A DNA stretch of 64,000 bases from the NCBI RefSeq assembly GCF_900107435.1, contig NZ_FNPZ01000001.1, positions 34,960 to 98,959 of the forward strand, read 5' to 3'. The notes under the pieces were generated by a model. It was not told the DNA's origin. It ran no database searches and was given only the letters and a program-made list of their open reading frames with translations. Position numbers and translations under genes: made by a program. Every line of letters starts with the position of its first letter. The stretch's first letter is position 1. Of this stretch, positions 17,370 to 25,976 are shown piece by piece. Source of the stretch: Herbiconiux ginsengi. GTDB taxonomy: Bacteria; Actinomycetota; Actinomycetes; Actinomycetales; Microbacteriaceae.

Positions 17370-19709
17370 TCAGCGCACGACGTCGAGTGCCGCGCTCACG
17401 ATCGACTCCACGTCGATGCCGTGGTGACGGTAGACCTCCTCGAGCCCACCCACCTGCCCGAAGTGGCTCACTCCGAGATGCCGGGCCGGCACCCGGTTGA
17501 TGCCGGCCAGGAAGGCGAGGGTGTGCGGATGCCCGTCGAGCACGGTGACCATGGGGCGGGCGCGGGCCGCCGGGAAGAGCTGGCCGAGGATCCAGTCGGG
17601 CGCATCCGCCAGTCCGTCACGTGCCTGAACGGCGTCGAAGAGGAGTCCGGGGCTCGTGACGCAGACCACGTCGACGGGCACGCCGAGTGCCTCCAGCCGC
17701 TCGGCGGCCACGAGGGCGTCGGGCACCAACGCGCCCATGGCGACGAGAGTGACAGCAGCTCCGACACCCGGATCAGCTCCGGGGCCTGCTTCCCGCAGCA
17801 CGTAGCCGCCCGCCACCACCTGCCGCCGGCGCCGCTCCCGCGCCGCAGGGTCGGTCGGCACCGCGCACAAGCGCTGATCCACGGGCTTCGTCGAGAGCCG
17901 CAGATACGCCGAGGTGCCGTTCGGCCGCCCGAGCCGGGCGAGGGATGCCAACAGCGTCCACTCCACGTCGATCGCGAAAGCGGGCTCGTAGCTCACGACT
18001 CCCGGCTGCTCCAGACCGATCGAGGGTGTGGTGATCGACTGGTGCGCACCACCCTCGTAGGAGAGGGTCACGCCCGACGGCGTGCCGACGAGGATCGACT
18101 GGCCGCCCGCGTAGATGCCGTACGACCACGGTTCGAGCGCCCGCCCGACGAAGGGATCATAGAGCACGCCGATCGGGAACAACGGTTCGCCCCAGCGGCT
18201 CCACGTGGCGCCGAGCTCGCCGATCAGGCTCACCAGGTTGACTTCGGCGATGCCGAGTTCGATGTGCTGTCCGGTGGGCTGCTCGCGCCAGTGCACGGTG
18301 GTCTCGGCGTCGTCGCTGAACCAGTCGGGCCGGTCTTCGATCGACCACACCCCCACCTTGTTGAGCCAGCCGGCGAGGTTGGTGCTCGAGCTCACGTCGG
18401 GGCTCACGCTCACGACGCGTCGCGCCGCTTCGGGAGCCGCACGCGTGAGGTCGAGCAGCGCCCGGCCGAGCGCGGCCTGGGTCGTGGCGGTGCCCGCGGG
18501 CGTGCGCCCGAAGTCGGCAGGCACGGCCGGAGGCTCGGCGAGCGCGACAGGTTCGCGGTGCAGCCGCCGTGCCGTGTCGGCGCACACCAGGCCCGCCGCG
18601 CTCGAGGGGTCGAAGCGCGACCAGGGCGCATCCGCGTCTTCCCGCAGCTTCACCGCCAGCTCGCCGTACTGCACATCGGTGAGCAGGGAGGAGTGGTTCT
18701 GCGGATGTCCCTCGAGCGGCAATCCGTACCCCTTGATGGTGTAGGCGAGGATGGCGGTGGGCCGGTCGTCGTCGATCTGCGCGTAGGCCTCGCGAAGCGC
18801 GTCGAGGTCGTGGCCGCCGAGATTGCGAATGGCGGCGAGCAGCAGTTCGTCGTCGATGCCGCCGATGAGCTCCGCGATCGACGCCGAACGCTCCCCCGAA
18901 CCCGGCAGCCGGTCGCGCAGTTCGGCGGCGGAACAGCGCAGCAGTCGCTGGAACTCCGGGTTCGGCATCTCCAGGATGCGGCGCCGCAGCGCCTGCCCGC
19001 CCGGCCGCGCGAGTACGTTCTCGAGCAGCCGCCCGAAGCGCACCGTGATCACCTGCCAACCGGCCGCCTGGAACAGGCGCTCGAGCTTGCCGGCCGCGAT
19101 GTTGGGCACCACACGGTCGAGCGACTGCCGGTTGAGGTCGACGATCCAGACGACCTCGCCCAGTCCGGCGACACCCTGGTCGAGCACCGCCTCCCACACC
19201 GCTCCTTCGTCGAGCTCCGCGTCGCCCACCAAGGAGTACTGCCGCCCGCGACCCGCGGCGTCGCTGAGGCTCCCGACATAGCGGCGCGAGACGGCGCCCC
19301 AGATCGGGGCCGTCGCACCGATGCCGACCGAGCCGGTGGAGTAGTCGACCGGATCGGGGTCTTTCGTGCGGCTCGGGTAGCTCTGCAGCCCGCCGAACTC
19401 GCGCAACGTGGTGAGGTGATGCTCGTCGAGCTCACCGAGCAGGTAGTTGATGGCGTGCAGCACGGGCGAGGCGTGTGGCTTCACCGACACGCGGTCTTCG
19501 GGCCGGAGTTGGCCGAACCAGAGCGAGGTCATGATCGACACCATCGACGCGCTGGAAGCCTGATGCCCGCCGACCTTGATGCCCGACGGATTCGGCCGCA
19601 CCCGGTTGGCGTGATGGATCATCGAGGTGGCCAGCCACAGCACGCGGCGTTCGATGCTCTCGAGGGCGGCCAGGGTGGGGGCGGTGTTCTCCCGCGCGGA
19701 TGTGCTCAT
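17370..19709 (-). CDS. Thiamine-diphosphate enzyme of the transketolase / homodimeric pyruvate dehydrogenase E1 type
   Basis: 779 aa from ATG 19709, with GGGGG shortly upstream; ATG 19721 is an alternative. The N-terminal ThDP domain has IKVGGHQASSASMVSIMTSL and the ThDP/Mg motif GDAELDEGAVWEA...DLNRQS (about 175-205). The pyrimidine-binding domain follows (HIELGIAEVNLVSLIGELG, about 525), then a transketolase C-terminal domain to the end. The N-terminal block resembles AceE more than sugar transketolases, but the protein is about 100 residues shorter than AceE. It may act on pyruvate, a branched 2-oxoacid or a ketose. A divergent Lrp/AsnC regulator 97 bp away favours a link with amino-acid or oxoacid supply. 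Confidence 0.82.
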   Translation of the reverse strand: MSTSARENTAPTLAALESIERRVLWLATSMIHHANRVRPNPSGIKVGGHQASSASMVSIMTSLWFGQLRPEDRVSVKPHASPVLHAINYLLGELDEHHLTTLREFGGLQSYPSRTKDPDPVDYSTGSVGIGATAPIWGAVSRRYVGSLSDAAGRGRQYSLVGDAELDEGAVWEAVLDQGVAGLGEVVWIVDLNRQSLDRVVPNIAAGKLERLFQAAGWQVITVRFGRLLENVLARPGGQALRRRILEMPNPEFQRLLRCSAAELRDRLPGSGERSASIAELIGGIDDELLLAAIRNLGGHDLDALREAYAQIDDDRPTAILAYTIKGYGLPLEGHPQNHSSLLTDVQYGELAVKLREDADAPWSRFDPSSAAGLVCADTARRLHREPVALAEPPAVPADFGRTPAGTATTQAALGRALLDLTRAAPEAARRVVSVSPDVSSSTNLAGWLNKVGVWSIEDRPDWFSDDAETTVHWREQPTGQHIELGIAEVNLVSLIGELGATWSRWGEPLFPIGVLYDPFVGRALEPWSYGIYAGGQSILVGTPSGVTLSYEGGAHQSITTPSIGLEQPGVVSYEPAFAIDVEWTLLASLARLGRPNGTSAYLRLSTKPVDQRLCAVPTDPAARERRRRQVVAGGYVLREAGPGADPGVGAAVTLVAMGALVPDALVAAERLEALGVPVDVVCVTSPGLLFDAVQARDGLADAPDWILGQLFPAARARPMVTVLDGHPHTLAFLAGINRVPARHLGVSHFGQVGGLEEVYRHHGIDVESIVSAALDVVR

Positions 19710-19761
19710 GGTGACCCCCATGGCACCACCACGGCGCAGAAGGCACAATAGAAGGGAGGAA

Positions 19762-19781
19762 ATTGACGCAGATTGCGCAAT
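19762..19781. promoter_or_regulatory. Palindromic operator candidate for the Lrp regulator
   Basis: ATTGCGCAAT (19772-19781) is a perfect 10-bp palindrome. With AATTGACGC just before it, it makes a larger imperfect repeat. It lies 25 bp before the lrp start, in the gap shared with the transketolase-like gene. Lrp/AsnC dimers bind such sites, so it is a likely autoregulatory and divergent control point. Confidence 0.5.
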
Positions 19782-19806
19782 TCGAGAGCGATCGGAAGGC
19801 ATCCGG

Positions 19807-20313
19807 ATGGCCACGCTGAACACGAACGAGGTCGCCGCCGGCCGCACCCCCGGTCGCACCGCCGATGCGATCGATGCCGCCATCCTGCGCCGCCTCAGCG
19901 ACGATCCGGATGTCACGACTCTCGCCCTGGCCGAGAGCACCGGTCTGGCCCGCAACACGGTGCGCGCACGGCTCGCCCGCTATCGGGCCGGCGGCGCCCT
20001 GAAGTCGTTCGAACGCCGGATCGATCCGGCGTTCCTGGGCTATCCCCTGCACGCCCATGTCATCACGAAAGTGACCCAACGCAAACTCACCTCGGTCGCC
20101 GAAGCCCTGGCCGGCATCCCCGAGGTGCTGGAGGTCAGCGGCCTGTCCGGAGTCGCCGACCTCCTCGTGCACGTGGTGTCGCGCGACGCCGAAGATCTCT
20201 ACCGGGTGACCGGCCGCATCCTCGCCATCGATGGCGTGAAGCGCACGAACACGGGCCTGGTGATGCAAGAGCTGGTGGGCTACCGCGTCACCCAGCTGCT
20301 CGACGAGCACTGA
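19807..20313 (+). CDS. Lrp/AsnC-family transcriptional regulator
   Basis: 168 aa. An N-terminal helix-turn-helix (about 20-65: DAIDAAILRRLSDDPDVTTL, LARNTVRARLARY) is followed by the RAM/AsnC ligand domain (from about 80), with VTQRKLTSVAEALAGIPEVLE and SGVADLLVHVVSRD. Length and layout are standard. The start ATG 19807 is preceded by GGAAGG. It is divergent from the transketolase-like gene and most likely controls it in response to an amino or oxo acid. Confidence 0.9.
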   Translation: MATLNTNEVAAGRTPGRTADAIDAAILRRLSDDPDVTTLALAESTGLARNTVRARLARYRAGGALKSFERRIDPAFLGYPLHAHVITKVTQRKLTSVAEALAGIPEVLEVSGLSGVADLLVHVVSRDAEDLYRVTGRILAIDGVKRTNTGLVMQELVGYRVTQLLDEH

Positions 20314-20338
20314 TCAGCGGCGGCCTGAGCACCGACGG

Positions 20339-20410
20339 TGCCCCTGGAGGGACTCGAACCCCCAACCTGCTCCTTAGGACGGAGTCGCTCTTCCATTGAG
20401 CTACAGAGGC
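20339..20410 (-). tRNA. tRNA-Arg (anticodon CCT)
   Basis: A 72-nt cloverleaf read on the minus strand. The acceptor stem is GCCTCTG/CAGGGGC with one G-U, the D stem GCTC/GAGC, the anticodon loop GTCCTAA and the T arm GGGGG-TTCGAGT-CCCTC. The anticodon stem has an A-C mismatch at its top pair (27-43). CCA is not encoded. Confidence 0.92.
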
Positions 20411-20443
20411 TGACCCGTCGAGTTTAGCGGGTGCGCATCGAAC

Positions 20444-20941
20444 TCACGCCGCCGCCTCGAGGAAGGTCTCCCACTGCGGCTCTGCCCGCTCGGCACCCTT
20501 GATCGACCAGCCGGCCTGGTGCGGCATCCGGGGCGAGAAGCGCAACGACCAGCCCATCTCGGCCGGGGTGCGGTCGCCCTTCACGTTGTTGCAGCGCAGA
20601 CAGCAGGCCACCAGGTTCTCCCAGGTGTCCTTGCCCCCTCGGGAGCGCGGCTGCACGTGATCGATCGTCGTGGCAGACGATCCGCAGTAGCCGCAGCGCT
20701 GATTGTCTCGGCGCAGCACTCCGCGACGGGACACCGGCATCATCCGGTTCATGGGCACCCGCACGTAGCGGGTGAGCAGGATGACCGCGGGCCGCTCGTA
20801 GGCACCGGACGTGCCGAAGACCGGATGCTCGTCGTCGCTCGCGAGCACGCGCGCCTTCTCGTTCAAGACGAGAACGAGCGCCCGCTTGAACGAGACGACT
20901 CCCAGCGGTTCATATCCTGCGTTGAGTACCAGTGTTCGCAT
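20444..20941 (-). CDS. HNH endonuclease
   Basis: 165 aa from ATG 20941, with AGGGAG upstream. The upstream in-frame extension to 20992 has no site and is rejected. The first 75 residues are the conserved actinobacterial N-terminus (MRTLVLNAGYEPLGVVSFKR). The HNH domain (about 80-135) has CGYCG, then TIDHVQPRSRGGKDTWENLV and CLRCNNVKGDR: zinc knuckle plus catalytic His and Asn. This single-gene family is widespread in actinobacteria next to housekeeping genes. Its DNA target and role (repair or phage defence) are unknown. tRNA-Arg follows at its 3' end. Confidence 0.9.
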   Translation of the reverse strand: MRTLVLNAGYEPLGVVSFKRALVLVLNEKARVLASDDEHPVFGTSGAYERPAVILLTRYVRVPMNRMMPVSRRGVLRRDNQRCGYCGSSATTIDHVQPRSRGGKDTWENLVACCLRCNNVKGDRTPAEMGWSLRFSPRMPHQAGWSIKGAERAEPQWETFLEAAA

Positions 20942-21023
20942 GCTCTCCCTTTCGAAGAGACCTGGACGGCTTCCAGGTGTTCGATGATTCACATGTCGAC
21001 GACGGGATCGGGAGACGAATGGG

Positions 21024-21058
21024 CAACAAAAAAGGCGCCGTCACAATGACAGCGCCTT
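21024..21058 (-). terminator. Classical intrinsic terminator (minus strand)
   Basis: AAGGCGC-C-GTCA, loop CAA, TGAC-A-GCGCCTT (21032-21058), with a run of A on the plus strand at its left. On the minus strand it is a GC stem followed by TTTTTTGTTG. No minus-strand gene stops just before it; the NlpC/P60 gene ends 214 bp away behind another hairpin. This raises the possibility of a separate small transcript. Confidence 0.75.
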
Positions 21059-21207
21059 ACTCACAGAGTCAAGTATCTGGCTCTGACTCAGTCCACTCGT
21101 GTGCCTGCGCACGAGCAGCAGGAGGCGATCCGTGGTGCGGATGCTCCTACCCTGTGTCATCAGGCTCTCCAGATCTCGAGGACGATCAGAGCAACAGGTT
21201 ACGACAC
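21034..21207 (-). ncRNA. Candidate small RNA or leader between two hairpins
   Basis: The 331 bp between the HNH gene and the NlpC/P60 gene hold no convincing protein gene. The stretch from about 21207 down to the strong terminator at 21024-21058 is bounded upstream by a perfect 14-bp hairpin, as expected for an independent short RNA. No known RNA family is recognised. A 67-codon open frame (21041-21244) overlaps both hairpins and looks spurious. Confidence 0.25.
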
Positions 21208-21241
21208 AATCGGCGTGCCACATATTCGTGGCACGCCGATT
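21208..21241 (-). terminator. 14-bp perfect hairpin after the NlpC/P60 gene
   Basis: AATCGGCGTGCCAC, loop ATATTC, GTGGCACGCCGATT, 31 bp beyond the stop of the NlpC/P60 gene. It lacks a clear T-run. A likely terminator or 3'-end stabiliser of that mRNA. Confidence 0.6.
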
Positions 21242-21272
21242 CATGTCTCGGTAACGAAGTGTTTACACGCCG

Positions 21273-22346
21273 CTAGGCGACGATCCGAACGAAGTAATAG
21301 CTTCCCCAGACGGGCCGGTGCTCGACGTAACGGCCCCAGTCGGGCGAGTCGATCATCGTTCCGTCGCCGGCGTAGATGCCGATGTGACCGATCGGATACA
21401 CCATGAGGTCTCCGGCCTGCGCGTCTTCGGGAGCGATCGGGATGCCCATGGCGGCCTGGTTGCTCACCGTGCGTGGCAGGTAGATGCCGAACGCGCCGAA
21501 GACGTACTGGGTGAGTCCGTCGCAGCCGAAGCTCGTGTCGGGGCTCGCACCGCTGCCGTAGGGCACGACGCCCACGAACTGCTCGGCGAAGGCCACGATC
21601 GCGGCGCCGCTGTAGGAGCCCGAGGGCGGGTTGACCGTGAACGCGCCGGAGCCGCTCGCCGTGGCGCCCTTGGCTGCGGCGGCGTCAGCGGCACGGTTCG
21701 CGGCCTCGGTCGCGGCCACCGCGGCTGCAGCGGCCTCGCGGGAGGCGGCGAGCTCTTCGGTGGTGGGGGCCTTGTAGTTGTCGCGGCTGATCGCGAGGGC
21801 GGCGGAGGCGTCGGGCACCTCGAGCGTCTGTGCACCGCTCAGCGAGGCATCCGTGGCCACGCCGCTGTCGAAGTTGCCGCCACCGCCGAAGGCGTAGGCC
21901 GGGAGGGCCATGGTGGCGACGAGGGCGGCGGCGAAGGTCATCACGACCACGCTGACGGCGCCCTTCTTCGTCGGCTTCTTGACGCGGGGCATCCGGATGC
22001 TCGGACCGCGCTTGACCGGAACGGTCGATGCCTTGTCCACAGCTGCCGGAGCCGTCGGGAGCGCGAGCTCGAGGGCCTTCACGGCCTCCGGGGCGCGGGC
22101 GATGTCGCCGGCCGCGGGCGCCGTGGAAGCGGCCGACGAGGGCGGCGCGACCTTCGCGAGCACGAGATCGGTGCCGGGCGAGGCCTCCGGCGTCACCGAC
22201 GCGGCGGTCTCGCGAGCACGTGCCTCAGCTTCACGCCACTCGCGCCGCGAGAGCGGCTGGGAGGGAGTGGCTGCTGAAGGTGTCTCGGGTCTATTCGGGT
22301 TTTCGGGGTTTCGCTCGGAATCGGGCGACTCACCATATGGGGCCAA
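21273..22346 (-). CDS. NlpC/P60-family cell-wall peptidase
   Basis: About 357 aa if read from TTG 22346, which has GGAGG 8 nt upstream; GTG 22364 gives six more residues but no proper site. A charged cytosolic N-terminus (about 1-125) precedes one membrane segment (about 130-155), so this is a signal-anchored or late-cleaved secreted protein. An Ala-rich coiled region follows (about 195-235), then the NlpC/P60 domain. There FGCDGLTQYVF supplies the catalytic Cys and GHIGIYAGDGTMIDSP the His. It cleaves peptide cross-bridges of peptidoglycan. A 118-nt leader separates the likely promoter from the start. Confidence 0.9.
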   Translation of the reverse strand: MAPYGESPDSERNPENPNRPETPSAATPSQPLSRREWREAEARARETAASVTPEASPGTDLVLAKVAPPSSAASTAPAAGDIARAPEAVKALELALPTAPAAVDKASTVPVKRGPSIRMPRVKKPTKKGAVSVVVMTFAAALVATMALPAYAFGGGGNFDSGVATDASLSGAQTLEVPDASAALAISRDNYKAPTTEELAASREAAAAAVAATEAANRAADAAAAKGATASGSGAFTVNPPSGSYSGAAIVAFAEQFVGVVPYGSGASPDTSFGCDGLTQYVFGAFGIYLPRTVSNQAAMGIPIAPEDAQAGDLMVYPIGHIGIYAGDGTMIDSPDWGRYVEHRPVWGSYYFVRIVA

Positions 22347-22488
22347 AATATAATCCTCCGGCACCTCTCGCAGCTAGGGCACTGCTCCCGTCCACACCGA
22401 ATTGCGTGCGTAGTCAATGACCAAGAGACGGGAATCGAGGTGTCTTGGCCCGCGTCCCTGACCGTCAGGTGGTGCTGGGACTCGTTAG

Positions 22489-22517
22489 AGAATACGGGAG
22501 GGTTCGGGGTTTGTCAC
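22489..22517 (-). promoter_or_regulatory. SigA-type promoter of the NlpC/P60 gene
   Basis: On the minus strand GTGACA (22512-22517) and TATTCT (22489-22494) are separated by exactly 17 bp. The expected start is near 22482. The resulting leader was checked for the c-di-AMP riboswitch common before wall hydrolases; its conserved segments were not found. Confidence 0.55.
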
Positions 22518-22570
22518 TTCGCAACCCGCCTTTTTTAACAATTCCGTAACGCTGCATCCGCTCGAGAGAT

Positions 22571-23263
22571 TTAGATACCAACGAATATATGGCTCGCGAC
22601 CTCGTTGGGCAGTTCGAGGCCTTCGCCGTAACCTTCAACCTCGACTAGAACGTAGGAACCGACCGACGTGAAGGCCGCCGTGGCCCCCGGGACGATGCCC
22701 GACTGCTTCAGCTGCAGCAGGAGTTCGGGATCGACCTGCGCCGGTTCGCCGAGACGACGGATGGTCTTCGTCTGCGGGCCGACGGCCCCGTGCACCAGCG
22801 TCACGATGTTCACCACGCCCTTGGTGAAGGGGATGGCCGCGGCCTCGCCGAAGGCGTCGAGGCCCGGGATCGGGTTGCCGTAGGGCGACTCGGTCGGGTG
22901 GTCGAGCATGTCGAGAATGCGCCGCTCCACCTGCTCGCTCATCACATGCTCCCAGCGGCATGCCTCTTCGTGCACGAGCTCCCACTCGAGTCCGATGACG
23001 TCGCTCAGGAGGCGCTCGGCGAGACGGTGTTTGCGCATCACGGAGATGGCCTTGCGGCGCCCGACCTCGGTGAGTTCGAGGTGGCGGTCGAGCGAGACCA
23101 CGACGAGGCCGTCGCGCTCCATCCGGCCGACGGTCTGCGACACGGTGGGGCCCGAGTGGCCGAGACGCTCCGAGATGCGGGCACGAAGAGGATTGATGTT
23201 CTCCTCCTCGAGCTCGAGGATCGTGCGGAGATACATCTCGGTGGTGTCGATGAGATCTGCCAA
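22571..23263 (-). CDS. DtxR/IdeR-family metal-dependent repressor
   Basis: 230 aa, the full three-domain length of DtxR/IdeR. A winged HTH (about 5-70: TTEMYLRTILELEEENINP, LGHSGPTVSQTVGRMERDGL) is followed by the metal/dimer domain with LERLLSDVIG-like and HEEACRWEHVMS ligand segments. A C-terminal SH3-like domain ends it. It represses iron (or manganese) genes when loaded with metal. The identity IdeR versus MntR rests on length and the SH3 domain. It is divergent from serC with 91 bp between. A weak iron-box-like sequence (12 of 19 positions) covers 23278-23296. Confidence 0.9.
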   Translation of the reverse strand: MADLIDTTEMYLRTILELEEENINPLRARISERLGHSGPTVSQTVGRMERDGLVVVSLDRHLELTEVGRRKAISVMRKHRLAERLLSDVIGLEWELVHEEACRWEHVMSEQVERRILDMLDHPTESPYGNPIPGLDAFGEAAAIPFTKGVVNIVTLVHGAVGPQTKTIRRLGEPAQVDPELLLQLKQSGIVPGATAAFTSVGSYVLVEVEGYGEGLELPNEVASHIFVGI

Positions 23264-23285
23264 TGAATGCTCCTAGGCCTTGTGA

Positions 23286-24473
<1,188 letters not shown>

Positions 24474-24481
24474 CCCGCTCG

Positions 24482-24556
24482 CGTTCAGAAACGCAAACGT
24501 CGCTCGAACCCAGCCCGTAGGGGCGCCGGTTCGAGCGACGTTTGCGTTTCTGAACG
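24482..24556. terminator. Perfect 29-bp inverted repeat between convergent genes
   Basis: The left arm 24482-24510 (begins CGTTCAGAAACGCAAACG) and right arm 24528-24556 are perfectly complementary, with a 17-nt loop. It fills almost the whole gap between the serC stop and the DUF3027 stop, without a T-run. It is far longer than needed for termination. Confidence 0.75.
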
Positions 24557-24557
24557 G

Positions 24558-25253
24558 TCAGCGACCCGACCAGGGGCCTTCCGCGTGTGGGTCCTCGTCG
24601 TAGTCGTCATCCGACTCGTCCTCATCCGAATCGTCAGCAGCTGCGCCCGATTCCCCGGCCTCGGCCGCCGCCTCGAGCTCGTCGTCGTCGGTGACGTGGT
24701 CGTCGATGTCGATGCCGTTGTCGAGGTCGAGCCCGTCGTCGAGATCGTGGTCGTCATCGTCCTCGTCGGAGTCTTCGTCGTCGAGGGCATCCTCATCCGA
24801 CTCCTCGTCCTCGTCGTCGGCCGTAGTCGCCTCGGCGAGCTCCTGAGCGAGCGTGTACTCGGCCAGACGCTCCGACCACGGCACCCAGTCGGGGGCGATG
24901 AGGGCACTCTCGCCGGGCAGCATCTCGATCTCGAGCACCGTGGGCACGGAGGACTCGTCAATGCGCGACAGCGTCACCGTCCAGTGCCAGCCCGGGTAGC
25001 CCGGCAGCTTCGACTCGAAGTGCAGGCTGAGCACGTGATCCTCGTCGGCGATCGATCCGACCACCTCGCCGATCGTGGCCGCCGGCGTGATCTCGAGCAG
25101 CGCCGTGCGAGCCAGGTCGACGGATGCGAGCAGCACCTCGTCGACGACCGGCGCCGGCTTCTCCTCGACCGCGTCAGCGGGCTCGCCGATCTGGCCGTCG
25201 TTCAGCTCGTCGTGCTCGACCTGCTCTTCGTCGACGGAGTCGTCGGTCGCCAC
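24558..25253 (-). CDS. DUF3027 family protein
   Basis: 231 aa. The conserved DUF3027 core (about 40-140) has DLARTALLEIT, LPGYPGWHWTVTL and MLPGESALIAPDWVPWSERL. The tail from about 145 is extremely acidic (Asp/Glu runs) and ends EGPWSGR. No function is established. The gene is conserved beside serC in actinobacteria. Its GTG start (25251-25253) overlaps the TAG stop of the upstream Csp gene by one base, so the two are translated together. The acidic tail could mimic nucleic acid or bind basic proteins; that is speculation. Confidence 0.88.
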   Translation of the reverse strand: MATDDSVDEEQVEHDELNDGQIGEPADAVEEKPAPVVDEVLLASVDLARTALLEITPAATIGEVVGSIADEDHVLSLHFESKLPGYPGWHWTVTLSRIDESSVPTVLEIEMLPGESALIAPDWVPWSERLAEYTLAQELAEATTADDEDEESDEDALDDEDSDEDDDDHDLDDGLDLDNGIDIDDHVTDDDELEAAAEAGESGAAADDSDEDESDDDYDEDPHAEGPWSGR

Positions 25254-25633
25254 TAGGCGTCCAGCTCGTCTGCGACCTTGCGGAGCAGAGCGGCGATCTT
25301 GCGGCTGTGGGCGTTGTCGGGGTAGCGCCCGCGCTTGAGGTTTCCGCCGATGGAGTCGAGCACCTTCACCAGGTCTTCGATGATCACCGCCATGTCATCG
25401 GCCGGCTTGCGCGCCAGCTTCTGCAGACTCGGGGGCGCCTCGAGCACCCGCACCGAGAGCGCCTGGGCTCCGCGCTTGCCGTCGGCGATGCCGAACTCGA
25501 GCTTCGAGCCCGCCTTCACCGTGACACCGGCGGGCAGGGCTGACGCGTGCAAGAACACTTCCTGGCCGTCATCGGAACTGATGAAGCCGAAGCCCTTCTC
25601 GTCGTCGTAGAACTTGACCTTGCCGGTAGGCAT
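25253..25633 (-). CDS. Cold-shock domain protein with C-terminal extension
   Basis: 126 aa from ATG 25633, with GAGGAG upstream; a longer frame to 25939 is spurious. Residues 1-65 are a cold-shock domain (GKVKFYDDEKGFGFISSDDG, EVFLHASAL) carrying both RNA-binding motifs in slightly changed form (FGFI, VFLH). The extension of about 60 residues (LARKPADDMAVIIEDLVKVL...) is helical and typical of the actinobacterial CspB-like group next to DUF3027. It binds single-stranded nucleic acid. It is coupled to DUF3027 by a one-base overlap. Confidence 0.92.
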   Translation of the reverse strand: MPTGKVKFYDDEKGFGFISSDDGQEVFLHASALPAGVTVKAGSKLEFGIADGKRGAQALSVRVLEAPPSLQKLARKPADDMAVIIEDLVKVLDSIGGNLKRGRYPDNAHSRKIAALLRKVADELDA

Positions 25634-25712
25634 CGTGAATCTCCTCGTGTAATCGGCCCGAATACCTCTCGTGGCCACTGACCAGCCTACCGGTGCACGT
25701 ATCCTTAGTGAC

Positions 25713-25976
25713 GTGAGTGAAGAAGAGAAGACGCCGACGAGCCGCGCAGAGCGGTCGCTGGCCTTCATGGTCGCGGCGACCATCGGCCTGTCGGTGCTCG
25801 CGTTCCTGGCCGTCATCATCGGCACACTGCTCGGGGTGCGCGACTTCGGTTCGGGCGTCTGGCCCACCATCATCTTCCTGCCGCTGATCGGTCTGCCGAT
25901 CGGACTCGTGCTCATGATCATCCTGCTCGTGCTCAGCACGCGTCGACGGCTGCGCGACGCTCGCGGGAGTCGATGA
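25713..25976 (+). CDS. Small two-helix membrane protein
   Basis: 87 aa. GTG 25713 is chosen; there is no ribosome site but TATCCT ends 8 nt upstream (leaderless type). Two hydrophobic helices (about 18-42 and 52-75) are joined by a short GVRDFGSG loop, with a basic C-terminus RRRLRDARGSR. No domain is recognised. Its stop overlaps the start of the helicase-associated gene (ATGA), so it heads the operon with the XPB pair; such small membrane proteins recur there in actinobacteria. Function unknown. Confidence 0.82.
   Translation: MSEEEKTPTSRAERSLAFMVAATIGLSVLAFLAVIIGTLLGVRDFGSGVWPTIIFLPLIGLPIGLVLMIILLVLSTRRRLRDARGSR

Noticed and set aside
17319-19751. 810-codon plus-strand frame opposite the transketolase-like gene
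   Set aside because: Same reason: an antisense frame of a high-GC gene with no recognisable domain.
20339-20410. tRNA-Arg as a decayed gene because of the A-C pair at 27-43
   Set aside because: All other stems and the invariant loop bases are intact, and a mismatch at that position is tolerated in functional tRNAs.
21041-21244. 67-codon minus-strand frame between NlpC/P60 and HNH genes
   Set aside because: It runs through two strong hairpins including a terminator and shows no ribosome site.
22365-22490. c-di-AMP (ydaO) riboswitch before the NlpC/P60 gene
   Set aside because: The leader is the right length and context, but the conserved segments I know for this class could not be found.
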